A stretch of 57,354 bases of DNA from Anaerotignum sp. (GTDB lineage: Bacteria > Bacillota > Clostridia > Lachnospirales > Anaerotignaceae): NCBI RefSeq assembly GCF_030625865.1, contig NZ_DAOUQB010000019.1, positions 1-57,354 on the forward strand. Direction: 5' to 3'. This document shows positions 35,898 to 44,937 of this stretch, one piece after another (the first letter of the stretch is position 1; each line of letters starts with the position of its first letter). Below the pieces are notes generated by a model, which worked only from the letters and a program-made list of their open reading frames with translations, was not told the origin of the DNA and made no database searches. A program made the translations under genes and the position numbers.

Positions 35898-35902
35898 ACA
35901 AC

Positions 35903-35937
35903 AAAAAACGTATCTGTATGTTACTGATACGCTTTTG
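35903..35937 (-). terminator. Terminator after agrC
   Basis: On the minus strand CGTATC and GATACG, extended by A-T pairs, form a stem followed by TTTTTTG. It separates agrA-agrC from agrD-agrB, so the latter must have its own promoter. Confidence 0.75.
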
Positions 35938-35942
35938 CTAAA

Positions 35943-37211
35943 TCAAATATACATTAAAATTTCCACATCAAAGAAATTTTTCTCTGCGTTTATTAATAAA
36001 TTTCCATTATATTTTTCAACAATTTTTTTCACATTGTTCAAACCAATTCCATGTGGTTCATCAGATTCTTTTTTTGTACTAAAGAAGGTGTTCCCTTTCT
36101 TTTTTAATACACCAATATAGGAATTTCGCAGTTGCAAAAAAAATGTACCTCTGTTATATAAAAATTTCATTTGAAAAATCCCGTTATCCTGCTCCTGTAA
36201 TGCCTTAATTGCATTATCCAGTAAGTTACCCAAAATAACAACCACATCAAAATCATGTATATTTATATCATCCGGGATTTTAATATTTAAATCAACCTTA
36301 ACTCCCAGATCATACATAATCTGCAATTTATAATTAATTAATCCGTCCAGCATTTTGTTCCCTGTCATTACGTATTCTGAATTCAACGTTAATTTTTCTT
36401 CTAAAACTTGTACATAATCTTTAAATTTTTCATTTTTGGAATTGGAAACTTCCTTTAAAACAATCAAATGATTTTTAAAGTCATGTTGTAAACTTCTAAT
36501 ATTGTTTTCTGCAGCATGAATTACAAGTGCCTGTTGATGGTAAGCTTTATTCTGTTGGGCTAAAGATTGATTTTGGAGTTCAACCTCGTATTTTTCAACT
36601 ACTTGTACATATAAATAAAAAAATGCAATATTAATCAAAAATAGACTTAAAATAATTGTAACATTTACCCACTGCTCATAACCACCCAAAATAAGTACGA
36701 TATCGGCGACGGAAGATATACAAGGAATGATGGTAATACATAACCAATGCATCCTAGGAAGCAATAACTCTTCATGCTCCCCAAAAAATCGTTTCATTAT
36801 TAAAATAATAAAATATAATAAAAAATTGCTTAATACATATGTAATTATCTCAATTGCAGGGGACGGACCATATAATAATATTGCTGTTCTCGCCACAATC
36901 CCCTCACAAATCACTCCAATCATAAAAATAGAGCAGATTGCAAATATTCTTCTCCATATTGAACTCCTATATGGCAGTGTTAAAACTGAAAACAATATTG
37001 CATTTGTAATAACAGTCAAAATAGGGTTTCGTAAAGATAAATAAACTACACTGTTAATAATAAAATATGCAATCAATACACCTTTTTGAGCAGTACTAGA
37101 CCATCTCAATTTTTTTTTTGAAAAAAACACTTCTAAAAATAAATTAATTGCAAATATTCGAAAAACATTTGAAATCAAATAAATAACTTCACTGTAATCC
37201 AACACAAGCAT
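35943..37211 (-). CDS. agrC: AgrC-like sensor histidine kinase
   Basis: A 422-residue kinase. The N-terminal 200 residues hold about six membrane spans, as expected for a peptide-thiolactone receptor. The dimerisation helix carries the phospho-accepting His in RSLQHDFKNHLIVL. A GHKL ATPase domain follows with NLLDNAIKAL, GIGLNNVKKIVEKYNG. AGAGGAT precedes the ATG. It follows agrA by three bases. The ligand is expected to be the peptide made from agrD. Confidence 0.92.
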   Translation of the reverse strand: MLVLDYSEVIYLISNVFRIFAINLFLEVFFSKKKLRWSSTAQKGVLIAYFIINSVVYLSLRNPILTVITNAILFSVLTLPYRSSIWRRIFAICSIFMIGVICEGIVARTAILLYGPSPAIEIITYVLSNFLLYFIILIMKRFFGEHEELLLPRMHWLCITIIPCISSVADIVLILGGYEQWVNVTIILSLFLINIAFFYLYVQVVEKYEVELQNQSLAQQNKAYHQQALVIHAAENNIRSLQHDFKNHLIVLKEVSNSKNEKFKDYVQVLEEKLTLNSEYVMTGNKMLDGLINYKLQIMYDLGVKVDLNIKIPDDINIHDFDVVVILGNLLDNAIKALQEQDNGIFQMKFLYNRGTFFLQLRNSYIGVLKKKGNTFFSTKKESDEPHGIGLNNVKKIVEKYNGNLLINAEKNFFDVEILMYI

Positions 37212-37214
37212 TTT

Positions 37215-37928
37215 TTACAAATCCTCTCTTTGCCATAAGCTTAATTGTTTTCTTACCTCTTTTCGATATGTACGGCTAATTGGTAATTCTTGTGAATTAG
37301 TTAATAACACTTTATCAAATTTAAATTGAACCACATAATGTCTATTTATAATAAAAGACTTATGAATACATATAAAATCCACAGCAGGTACAGTTATTTC
37401 ACACAATTTCCCATAAAAATAATCCTCCCCATACTTCATATGAATAATTATTTTTTTTCCTTCACTGCTAAAATATAAAATATCTTTATATGGTACTCTT
37501 TTCTCTGCTCTTTCACTTTTATAACATAAAAAATTGGTTTGCCTTCCCTGTAGCTCTAGTGTTTTCTCTATTATTCGAAATACTTGTACTTTTGCTATGG
37601 GCTTTACCAAAAAGTGAATGGGTCGGATTTGAAAAAGTTCCAAAGCATATGACGTTTTGGCTGATATAAATGCAATTTGCGTATAATCATCCAAAAGTTC
37701 TTCTCTGATATAATGACCAACCATAATCCCATTTATAACATCCAACTCGATATCGAGAAAAATCAAATCATATTTTTCTTGCTCTTTCAAAACCTTTATC
37801 AAGTCTTCTCCGGTAAAAAAAATATCTATTTCATATTTTAAATTTTGAGCTGCAAAAAATTCTTCTACTACCTTCTTTATTTCAATACAAATCGTTTTAT
37901 TGTCATCACAAATTGCAACCTTAAACAT
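37215..37928 (-). CDS. agrA: AgrA-like LytTR response regulator
   Basis: A 237-residue regulator with a receiver domain (acidic pocket CDDN, phospho-acceptor Asp59 in LIFLDIEL) and a C-terminal LytTR DNA-binding domain (LCYKSERAEKRVPYKDILYF, FICIHKSFIINRHYV). It is the first gene of the agrA-agrC unit. AGGTGGG precedes the ATG. Its probable target is the agrD promoter and perhaps its own upstream region. Confidence 0.93.
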   Translation of the reverse strand: MFKVAICDDNKTICIEIKKVVEEFFAAQNLKYEIDIFFTGEDLIKVLKEQEKYDLIFLDIELDVINGIMVGHYIREELLDDYTQIAFISAKTSYALELFQIRPIHFLVKPIAKVQVFRIIEKTLELQGRQTNFLCYKSERAEKRVPYKDILYFSSEGKKIIIHMKYGEDYFYGKLCEITVPAVDFICIHKSFIINRHYVVQFKFDKVLLTNSQELPISRTYRKEVRKQLSLWQREDL

Positions 37929-37955
37929 TTTGCTTATCCCACCTAAAATATGTTA

Positions 37956-38067
37956 GATTAAATTGTTTATATCATATTTTACCATAACTTTCATTTTTCG
38001 ACTACAGTAGAAACTTCGTTTTGCGAACAATTTAACTTTTTATTGTTTTGTAAAACATGTTAAATTG
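37956..38067. promoter_or_regulatory. Three TTAAATTG-type repeats upstream of agrA
   Basis: CAATTTAAC (38028-38036) and GTTAAATTG (38059-38067) are a perfect inverted pair, and GATTAAATTG (37956-37965) adds a third related copy. They lie in the 466-base gap upstream of agrA. They could bind a regulator, but AT-rich sequence makes chance matches easy. No strong promoter boxes were found. The remainder of 38068-38225 appears empty. Confidence 0.35.
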
Positions 38068-38225
38068 AGCACACAAAATATTTATATTGACTTGCCGTTA
38101 TAAATACAGATATCCGGAATTAACTATATCTGCATCATAAATTTGGTTAAAAACAAGTGGTTTTCGTTTGGTCATCAATAACAATAAAGTAACGTTTTAT
38201 GTTGAAACTACGATAATTTAAAATA

Positions 38226-38273
38226 AAAACAGCAGAGAAAGAAAAATATTAAAATCTTTTTCTTCTCTGCTGT
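38226..38273 (-). terminator. Terminator of the Bce-type transporter operon
   Basis: On the minus strand a long stem (AACAGCAGAGAAGAAAAA with its complement, one bulged base) is followed by TTTTATTTTAAATT. It lies 122 bases downstream of the permease stop. Confidence 0.8.
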
Positions 38274-38394
38274 TGATCGAAAATATTGAATTAGTTCTGG
38301 TCAGCCTGGCTAGATTTCCAGAAAAATTATCACCCTTCTCCCTTGTTGCATCCCAATTTATTTAACAACTGCTTTCATGTTTTCAATACTTCTC

Positions 38395-40368
38395 TTACTT
38401 ACTAATGATACTTTTACTTCCCATATAGGTGAGCCCAAAATAAGCACCATAAACACCAATAATAACACAAGCAGTCACTATAATATTCTTTGTAACATCA
38501 ATGCGTCCAAAAATCTTAATTACTTCATTCGCTGCGGTAATACCCACTACAGAGTGAACCACTGCCAATAAAAGAGGCATAAGAAAATAGCACAAAATTT
38601 GTTTAAAAAGTGCTTTGTATATCATATTTTTATCCGTCCCCAGTTTATGGAGCAGTTCGTATCTTGATTTATTGTCCGCGGCCTCAGAAAGCTGCTGAAT
38701 GGCAAGAATTGCTGCACAAGAAATCATAAATACAATTCCAAGGTAGATAGCTAAAAAAGATACAATTGCTTTCGTGCCAACTGAGTTCTCATAAATTCCC
38801 TGCTTACTGTCAAAATAATAATAACCTTTATTGTTATCATTTTGCTTTTCCAAACTCACCTTCACTTGGCTCGCCTGCTCATCACTTTTGCAATTTATAT
38901 TTAATATTTGATTGCTGGTATCAGAAAGCTCTTTAATCTGCTGTTTATAACAATCACTTACTACAAAGTAAATACCCCCAAAACCCTGATTAGCCGTCGT
39001 AATTCTTGAAACAGTATTATCAGTCGGTTTCAGAGTAACTCCATCAAACAGAGGAAGTGAAATGTTTTTTTCACAGAACTGGCGGGCAGTATCTTGAAAT
39101 AATTCATTGGGAGCAAGAATCAGGTATTCCTCCTCTCCAAGAGCTATTCCCTGCTTCTGCTGCATTTCAAGCATTTTGTTATAGTCTGACAGCAGCATAA
39201 TACTCAAGCTTTCTTCGCTCATATCAATAAAGCTCGAAGAAAAGTCCAGCGGAAAATCTGAATAGTGTAGTTTTTCTCCGGAATTGTAAATGGAATATTC
39301 TTGCCATGTAATATCCTGTTGCTTCACATCTTCAGGTAGACTTTCATAAATCGTTGTTTCAAAAGAAGAATCTCCATATAAAGAAAAATCATATATAATA
39401 TTTTCCCTAAGCTGAGCGGAAAATGAATTTTGCACGCTGTACCCACAGGAGAATATGCCGATTACCAACAACAAAACAATGCAAACAACGGATATGGAAA
39501 CAAAATTTGTATTGATTTTGGAAGAAAGCTGCTTTGTAACAAACATATTAAGGTTTTTGTAGTATACATTTTTTCTTGACTGAATCAGCTTTATAAGTAT
39601 CCCAGAAACAGAAAAGAAAAACAGCAGCGTTCCCATCGTACCTAATCCAATGGATGAAAAAAACAAGGCATTAATATTGACCATACCATTTTTTAATATC
39701 AAATAATATGCCGCTGCCAAGAAAATAAGGGATACACAAAAAATTGCAATGGATACCCAAATGTTTCGAACCTTTAGTTCTTCATTTTTTCTTCCCCCGT
39801 AAATCAAATCAATGAGTTTGTATCTGTTTATTGCACCAATATTAAACAGGATTACAACAACAAAAATTATCGCAAAGTAGAGCACACTTTTCACGAGCGC
39901 ATCCACGGAAAAAACAAATCGAAATCCTGACATATCTGCTTCAAATATGCTTGCCGTAAACACAGACATAAACTGTGAGCCGAAAATACCTACGACAAGA
40001 CCCAGTAATAATGCGGCAATAGCCATCACCAGAGTTTCAAGTACAAGAATAACGGAAATCTTACTTTTTTCCATGCCTAGGGTCATATAGATGCCCAGTT
40101 CCTTTTTTCTGCGTTTGATAAAAAAATTGTTGGCATAAACAATCAAAAACCCCAGAACCACCGCAACAAATACAGAAATTATTGACAAAAGCTGACAAAG
40201 GGCTACCATAGAATCGTTCTGGGTTTCCGTTACCACCATGATATCCTTTTGGGCATAAATTGAATTAAACATATAGAAAACAGAAACACCTAAAACAAGG
40301 GTAAAAAAGTAAACGGCATAATCACGCACACTTTTTCCCGCATTTTTAAAGGCTAATTTAGTCAGCAT
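38395..40368 (-). CDS. BceB-type ABC transporter permease
   Basis: About 657 residues with ten membrane spans and an extracellular domain of roughly 200 residues between spans seven and eight (from YSVQNSFSAQLRENIIYDFS to ENSVGTKAIVSFLAI), the hallmark of BceB permeases. FtsX-like segments are visible near both ends. These proteins remove bacitracin, nisin-like or other lipid II-binding agents and signal the load to the partner kinase. GGAGGTGAT lies 5 bases before the ATG at 40368, inside the end of the ATPase gene (11-base overlap). The longer frame to 40515 is not needed. Confidence 0.92.
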   Translation of the reverse strand: MLTKLAFKNAGKSVRDYAVYFFTLVLGVSVFYMFNSIYAQKDIMVVTETQNDSMVALCQLLSIISVFVAVVLGFLIVYANNFFIKRRKKELGIYMTLGMEKSKISVILVLETLVMAIAALLLGLVVGIFGSQFMSVFTASIFEADMSGFRFVFSVDALVKSVLYFAIIFVVVILFNIGAINRYKLIDLIYGGRKNEELKVRNIWVSIAIFCVSLIFLAAAYYLILKNGMVNINALFFSSIGLGTMGTLLFFFSVSGILIKLIQSRKNVYYKNLNMFVTKQLSSKINTNFVSISVVCIVLLLVIGIFSCGYSVQNSFSAQLRENIIYDFSLYGDSSFETTIYESLPEDVKQQDITWQEYSIYNSGEKLHYSDFPLDFSSSFIDMSEESLSIMLLSDYNKMLEMQQKQGIALGEEEYLILAPNELFQDTARQFCEKNISLPLFDGVTLKPTDNTVSRITTANQGFGGIYFVVSDCYKQQIKELSDTSNQILNINCKSDEQASQVKVSLEKQNDNNKGYYYFDSKQGIYENSVGTKAIVSFLAIYLGIVFMISCAAILAIQQLSEAADNKSRYELLHKLGTDKNMIYKALFKQILCYFLMPLLLAVVHSVVGITAANEVIKIFGRIDVTKNIIVTACVIIGVYGAYFGLTYMGSKSIISK

Positions 40369-41122
40369 TAAGATCACCTCCAAGAAGTGCAATGACCTCC
40401 ATAATGCGGTCAAAAAACGCTTTGCGTGTTTCATTCCCCCGTATAAGTTCATTGAACAATTTTCCATCCTTGATAAACAAAATCCGTTTGCAGTAACTTG
40501 CAGTAAATGCATCATGGGTTACCATTAAAATTGTGGCGTCGATTTGCTCATTGAGGTTTTTAAAACTTTCCAACAGCATTTTTGCAGATTTTGAGTCCAA
40601 AGAGCCTGTGGGCTCATCCGCCAAAATCAGACTGGGATTAGTAACAATTGCTCTGGCCGAGGCTACTCGTTGTTTCTGACCGCCCGACATCTGATATGGG
40701 TACTTATTTAGCACCTCTGAGATATTCAAAAGTTCTGCCACTTTTATTACTCTGTTATCAATTTCTTTGGGAGAAACTTTAATAATTGTCAACGCCAATG
40801 CAATATTTTCATATGCAGTCAGTGTGTCCAGCAAATTAAAATCCTGAAAAATAAAACCCAGCTTTTCTCTGCGGAACTTTGACAAAGGGGAAGATTTCAT
40901 CATCGTTACATCCATTCCATCAATAAAGATGTGTCCAGCTGTTGCACTGTCAATGGTTGAAATGCAATTCAACAATGTTGTTTTGCCGCTACCGGAAGCA
41001 CCCATAATTCCGATGTATTCCCCCTCATCAACGCTAAAACTGATGTTATCGATTGCTTTGGTAACATTTCCTTTTCCGCCATAATATTTCTGTAGATTTT
41101 GTACCTTTAAAATCGTGTTCAT
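40358..41122 (-). CDS. BceA-type ABC transporter ATPase
   Basis: A 254-residue ATPase with Walker A IMGASGSGKTTLLN, Q-loop FQDFNLLDTLT, signature QMSGGQKQRVASARAI and Walker B LILADEPTGSLDS. The adjacent permease makes it a BceA-type subunit. AAGGAAGTT precedes the ATG at 41122, preferred over an upstream start at 41152. A 26-base element at 41201-41226, shared with the glycosyltransferase upstream region, lies about 80 bases before the gene. Confidence 0.94.
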   Translation of the reverse strand: MNTILKVQNLQKYYGGKGNVTKAIDNISFSVDEGEYIGIMGASGSGKTTLLNCISTIDSATAGHIFIDGMDVTMMKSSPLSKFRREKLGFIFQDFNLLDTLTAYENIALALTIIKVSPKEIDNRVIKVAELLNISEVLNKYPYQMSGGQKQRVASARAIVTNPSLILADEPTGSLDSKSAKMLLESFKNLNEQIDATILMVTHDAFTASYCKRILFIKDGKLFNELIRGNETRKAFFDRIMEVIALLGGDLNAD

Positions 41123-41200
41123 TAAGTAAACTTCCTTTCTCTTTATCTTCATTCATATTTAAATTGTAATATGTATATTTATAACTTTCCATGGGTTTCC

Positions 41201-41226
41201 CTTACAGAAAACGAACATTTTTGTCA
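41201..41226 (-). promoter_or_regulatory. Candidate BceR operator, copy 1 (upstream of bceA)
   Basis: A 26-base element that begins CTTACAGAAAACGAACA on the plus strand and ends TTTTTGTCA. It matches the element at 41938-41963 at 24 of 26 positions. It lies just after the glycosyltransferase stop and about 80 bases upstream of bceA. The TTACA half-site resembles known Bce-type binding sites. On the minus strand TGTAAG could serve as a -35 box, 17 bases from a TATAAA. Confidence 0.6.
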
Positions 41227-41232
41227 TGCAGC

Positions 41233-41871
41233 TTATGCTGCTGCGTTTTCGTATACATTGGGATTGTAATAGTTGGGGCTTTTAATTGTGAATGCTAAAG
41301 CCGATGCCTGCTCCTCCGATAATTCATCGGATGAAATGCTATAATAATGCTCTGAGGCTTCCTCTAATCCATAACATCCTTCCCCAAAATAAACAACATT
41401 GCAGTATAGCTCCAATATTTCGTCTTTTGTAAGCATATGTTCTAATTGAAATGCAACAAACAGCTCAGCAACTTTTCGTTCCAATTTCTTATCAAAAGTA
41501 AAGTAAAGATTTTTTGCAAGTTGCTGGGTGATGGTGCTGCCCCCCTCCACAAAACGAAATGCCTGAATGTTGTGCATGGTTGCCCTGCCCAAAGCAATAG
41601 GATCAACACCAAAATGATAATAGAATCGTTGATCCTCTGATTGAATGATCTTTTTTTTGAATTCTACCGATATTTCATCTGTGGTTATATAGCTGTCGTC
41701 CTGTTTTAATTTCTCAATCCTGTTTGAGATACTCTCAAGACCCACTGCATTCTGATACATATCATACCCTTCTGCAACAATAGAGCGTACTTCTGTAAAT
41801 CCGTATGTACACACAGCAAATATACTTATAATCATGATATTTTTTAAAATAATATAAGTTATATTTTTCAT
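41233..41871 (-). CDS. Monofunctional GT51 peptidoglycan glycosyltransferase
   Basis: A 212-residue protein with one N-terminal membrane span and a GT51 domain. The catalytic Glu79 is in SEDQRFYYHFG; further motifs are EGGSTITQQLAKN and a KDEILELYCNVVYFG segment. There is no transpeptidase domain, so it polymerises lipid II into glycan strands only, like MtgA. The gene sits inside a Bce-type resistance module, between the kinase and ATPase genes. AAAGGGG precedes the ATG. It may rebuild wall or compete for lipid II when it is sequestered by an antibiotic. Confidence 0.92.
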   Translation of the reverse strand: MKNITYIILKNIMIISIFAVCTYGFTEVRSIVAEGYDMYQNAVGLESISNRIEKLKQDDSYITTDEISVEFKKKIIQSEDQRFYYHFGVDPIALGRATMHNIQAFRFVEGGSTITQQLAKNLYFTFDKKLERKVAELFVAFQLEHMLTKDEILELYCNVVYFGEGCYGLEEASEHYYSISSDELSEEQASALAFTIKSPNYYNPNVYENAAA

Positions 41872-41937
41872 ATCAAGAACCCCTTTCTTATTTGATCATA
41901 TTATAACAATCAATGGTCATGAGTAACATTGATTATG

Positions 41938-41963
41938 CTTACAGAAAACGAACAATATTGTCA
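41938..41963 (-). promoter_or_regulatory. Candidate BceR operator, copy 2 (upstream of the glycosyltransferase)
   Basis: The second copy of the 26-base element (CTTACAGAAAACGAACA, then ATATTGTCA on the plus strand). It lies 67 bases upstream of the glycosyltransferase start. A perfect TATAAT preceded by TG (an extended -10) lies between it and the gene. The part GAACAATATTGTCA is nearly palindromic. Confidence 0.6.
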
Positions 41964-42011
41964 CCAAACAAAAGAAGAGACCAGAATGAACTGATCTCTT
42001 TTCTTCTATAG

Positions 42012-43022
42012 TTATTGCATAAATAATTGTCTGTCCTTCGGGAAGATAATTTGTAATGTGGTTCCCTCCCCCACGGTGGATTGTATTTTCAGACCCAAAT
42101 ACATTTTTTCGCATAGTATACGGCAAAGGTATAGCCCAATTCCTGTTGATTTTGCAAATGACCTACCATTTTTACCTGTAAATCCTTTTTCGAATACTTT
42201 GGCTTGGTCACTTTCTGGAATTCCAATGCCATTATCCTTTATGGAAAGAATAACACTGTCTTCATCTTCGGCTCCAAAAAAACTAAGCTCCGGATTTTCT
42301 TTTTTATATTTTATACTGTTTGCGACAATTTGACCAATGATAAAATCCAACCATTTTTCGTCAGCATAAACCGTAAAATCATTTAGATCAAAATACACCT
42401 GTGTATGGCAGGCAATTAACTGTTTGGAGTTTTTTTTCACTGTATTCTTTACTACATCAGCAAGAATCAATTTCTTAATGGAATAGTCCGCCACCACATT
42501 TGTGCTTCGAGCGTAAAATAAAGCCTGTTCAATATAGTTATCTACCTTCTGTGTTTCTTCCGCAATTTTACGGGTAACATCATTTCGGTTATTTTTGCAG
42601 ATAATATCAATGCAGGAAAGGGGTGTCTTAATTTCATGAATCCATGTTTCAATATATTCACGATATTCGTCTTGCGTTATTTTATAGGATGCTATCTCAT
42701 CATTCATTGCTTTTGTTGTCTCTTTAATAACCTCATTTAAAATTTCTGCATCTGTAAAATGGGCTTCTTCCAGAAGCCCTGCAATCAAATACTTTTCTTC
42801 CATCCCCGCAAGGTTGTTTAGCAATTTTTTATAATATAAAAAACGAAACGTGTAATCAAATATTAGCCAAAAAATATTTGCAAGAATAACAGCCAAAACA
42901 GTAAGTGTGATTGCATAATTGTTTACATGGTATACTTTCAAAACAAAGAAAAGAAAATTGCAAATAACAGTCTGTAAAACAATAAAAAGGATTTTGTCTT
43001 TCAAATATTTTACTAGCTTCAT
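42012..43022 (-). CDS. BceS-type sensor histidine kinase
   Basis: A 336-residue kinase with two membrane spans at the N-terminus separated by a very short loop and no extracellular sensor domain, as in intramembrane-sensing BceS kinases. The phospho-accepting His129 is in EYIETWIHEIKTPLS. The ATPase domain has IGQIVANSIKY, SIKDNGIGIPESD and STGIGLYLCRILC. Signal input is expected from the BceB-type permease. The ATG overlaps the regulator stop by 4 bases. Confidence 0.93.
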   Translation of the reverse strand: MKLVKYLKDKILFIVLQTVICNFLFFVLKVYHVNNYAITLTVLAVILANIFWLIFDYTFRFLYYKKLLNNLAGMEEKYLIAGLLEEAHFTDAEILNEVIKETTKAMNDEIASYKITQDEYREYIETWIHEIKTPLSCIDIICKNNRNDVTRKIAEETQKVDNYIEQALFYARSTNVVADYSIKKLILADVVKNTVKKNSKQLIACHTQVYFDLNDFTVYADEKWLDFIIGQIVANSIKYKKENPELSFFGAEDEDSVILSIKDNGIGIPESDQAKVFEKGFTGKNGRSFAKSTGIGLYLCRILCEKMYLGLKIQSTVGEGTTLQIIFPKDRQLFMQ

Positions 43023-43681
43023 AGAATATACCCCTGTCCACGCCGGGTTTGTATAAAATTAACCGCTCCAATTTGTTCCAACTTTTTTCGCAGGCGATTT
43101 ACATTCACCGTAAGTGTATTGTCATCCACAAATTCATCTGATTGCCAAAGCTCATCCATCAAATCATTTCTGCTTACAATCATTCCTTGATTTTTTATAA
43201 AGACTGAGAGAATACGCAACTCGTTTTTTGTCAGATCAACACTCTTATCACCGAATGCGGCCATACTTTTTGTTGTATACACAGTAAGACCGTTATACTT
43301 TAAGTCAGAAACATCCCCCACTTTTTCTGCCCGTTTTAATATCGCATTGATACGTGCCAATAAAATCTGTGTGTTATAAGGCTTTGTGACAAAGTCATCT
43401 GCTCCCAAATTCATACTCATCAACTCGTCCATATCTGTGTTCCTGCTTGTTACTATAATAATTGGCACATCAGACACTTTTCGTATTTCACGACAAATAT
43501 GATATCCGTCAAAGTAGGGAAGGTTGATATCCAATAAAATCAGATCAGGTTCTGCTTCTAAAGCGTCCTTTACAATATTCGTAAAATCATTGCTGGTTTT
43601 GCAATCATAACTACAGTTTTCGAGAAATGATATTAATTCCTTTCTTAATTCGAAATCATCCTCTACGATGAATAATGTCAT
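43019..43681 (-). CDS. BceR-type response regulator (OmpR family)
   Basis: A 220-residue regulator with a receiver domain (phospho-acceptor Asp51 in LILLDINLPYFDG, conserved Lys in VTKPYN) and a winged-helix DNA-binding domain (LTKNELRILSVFI, DNTLTVNVNRLRKKL). It is the first gene of the module and is coupled to the kinase. Its likely targets are the two 26-base elements at 41201 and 41938. A 16-base palindrome lies upstream at 43744-43759. Confidence 0.95.
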   Translation of the reverse strand: MTLFIVEDDFELRKELISFLENCSYDCKTSNDFTNIVKDALEAEPDLILLDINLPYFDGYHICREIRKVSDVPIIIVTSRNTDMDELMSMNLGADDFVTKPYNTQILLARINAILKRAEKVGDVSDLKYNGLTVYTTKSMAAFGDKSVDLTKNELRILSVFIKNQGMIVSRNDLMDELWQSDEFVDDNTLTVNVNRLRKKLEQIGAVNFIQTRRGQGYIL

Positions 43682-43743
43682 TCACAGCGCCCCCTTATTA
43701 CCACTATCCTTTTAAATCTTCAAATGGTTATAGAAAAAAACTA

Positions 43744-43759
43744 TATACTAATTAGTATA
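43744..43759. promoter_or_regulatory. Perfect 16-base palindrome upstream of the Bce-type regulator
   Basis: TATACTAATTAGTATA lies 63 bases upstream of the regulator start, overlapping TATTAT/TATACT sequences that could be a -10 box on the minus strand. It may be an operator for the regulator or for another repressor. Confidence 0.4.
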
Positions 43760-43876
43760 ATACCATATTTATTTGGTTTGAAAAAAATTTTTTTAACCCA
43801 ATACTACCTACAAAATATATTTTTTCATCTTTCATGTGAAACCAACAACATCGGTCATTTTATTTTGACATCCCGA

Positions 43877-44740
43877 TCAATCTTCTGTCTTTTCTGTTTC
43901 ATTTTCCTCATTTTTGCTATAATCATAAAAAGAAAGATTCATATCCACTTTTGTCGCAATACCATCCACCACACCGGAATCGCTATATTGCCATATTTGA
44001 AATTGATAGGGGTAGGAAGGCTCACCTGAATATTCGGCCAGCCACAAATCATAATGTTGGATCTCCCAGGGTTGTAAACGATTCAAAAGCCAACTATTTC
44101 CGCCATAAATCATAGCTTTTTTCCCAGATGTTTGAATGGTGTCACAAAATGCACGACTAATGACCGTACGTTCATCAATTGTTAATGTATCTATCCTATT
44201 TTCTTCCACCCCAAACTCCTCCATATCAAAAACAAAGGGATATGTAATGGTATACTCTTTGGTATGTTCCAATAAAAAATTGGCTTCTTCAATGGCTTCT
44301 GCTTCTGTTATGGCTTGTGAAAAAAAATATACACCTATATTAATTCCTGCATCAGTTGCCTGCTGAATGTTTTCTAAAAATTTCTCATCTAACACAATTT
44401 CACCATTTCCCGAACCACGATAGCCACCTCGAAGTATTGCAAATTCTATACCGTCATTTTTCACTTTTCTCCAGTCAATATCTCCTTGGTATTTGGATAC
44501 GTCAATACCCAAGCAAGCTGATTCATTTTCTTGGTTGGTATACCGTTTTCGTCCCATTTCATCGGTAGTTAACCTGCTCCAATCATATTCATTTTCTTTT
44601 ATTTTCTCTTCATATGACACACACATGGCCTCCCACTTATATTGTACATAGTGTAAAAAAAGCACACAAATACTAATGGTGAGAAATACAGACATGCACC
44701 CTCTTGCTCTCCTCTTTTTCCTTCGTTTTCTTTTTCCCAT
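43877..44740 (-). CDS. Membrane-anchored GH25 lysozyme
   Basis: A 287-residue protein with a strongly basic N-terminal stretch and one membrane span (MSVFLTISICVLFLHYVQY), then a GH25 muramidase domain. The catalytic acids are in GIDVSKYQGDIDW and FDMEEFG, and the barrel closes with FQIWQYSDSGVVDGIATKVDMNLS. It cuts the MurNAc-GlcNAc bond of peptidoglycan. It lacks wall-binding repeats and is held at the membrane. It is an independent gene with its own promoter. Confidence 0.93.
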   Translation of the reverse strand: MGKRKRRKKRRARGCMSVFLTISICVLFLHYVQYKWEAMCVSYEEKIKENEYDWSRLTTDEMGRKRYTNQENESACLGIDVSKYQGDIDWRKVKNDGIEFAILRGGYRGSGNGEIVLDEKFLENIQQATDAGINIGVYFFSQAITEAEAIEEANFLLEHTKEYTITYPFVFDMEEFGVEENRIDTLTIDERTVISRAFCDTIQTSGKKAMIYGGNSWLLNRLQPWEIQHYDLWLAEYSGEPSYPYQFQIWQYSDSGVVDGIATKVDMNLSFYDYSKNEENETEKTED

Positions 44741-44787
44741 TTCGTTTCCTTCTATTCTAATAATAAAAACTCCATCATATCTTTTAC

Positions 44788-44817
44788 ATCATACTGTAAT
44801 ATCCCCATATTTTTCAA
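44788..44817 (-). promoter_or_regulatory. Candidate promoter of the GH25 lysozyme gene
   Basis: On the minus strand TTGAAA (44817-44812), an 18-base spacer and TATGAT (44793-44788), about 48 bases upstream of the lysozyme ATG. Confidence 0.5.
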
Positions 44818-44880
44818 TTAAGAAATTCTTAACCCTTTCCGTCAACTTTATGTGGTACCACCTTGTTCTTTAGCGCCAAA

Positions 44881-44916
44881 CAAAAAGGTTGCTGCCTCTC
44901 GACAACAACCTTTTTG
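44881..44916 (-). terminator. Copy of the spoIVA terminator, left repeat
   Basis: CAAAAAGGTTGCTG and CAACAACCTTTTTG form a 14-bp stem with one mismatch or wobble pair. It is nearly the same as the hairpin at 55267-55302 and lies at the same distance from the spoIVA-like stop. Confidence 0.8.
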
Positions 44917-44937
44917 TGCATTAAAGAATAATGCAAA

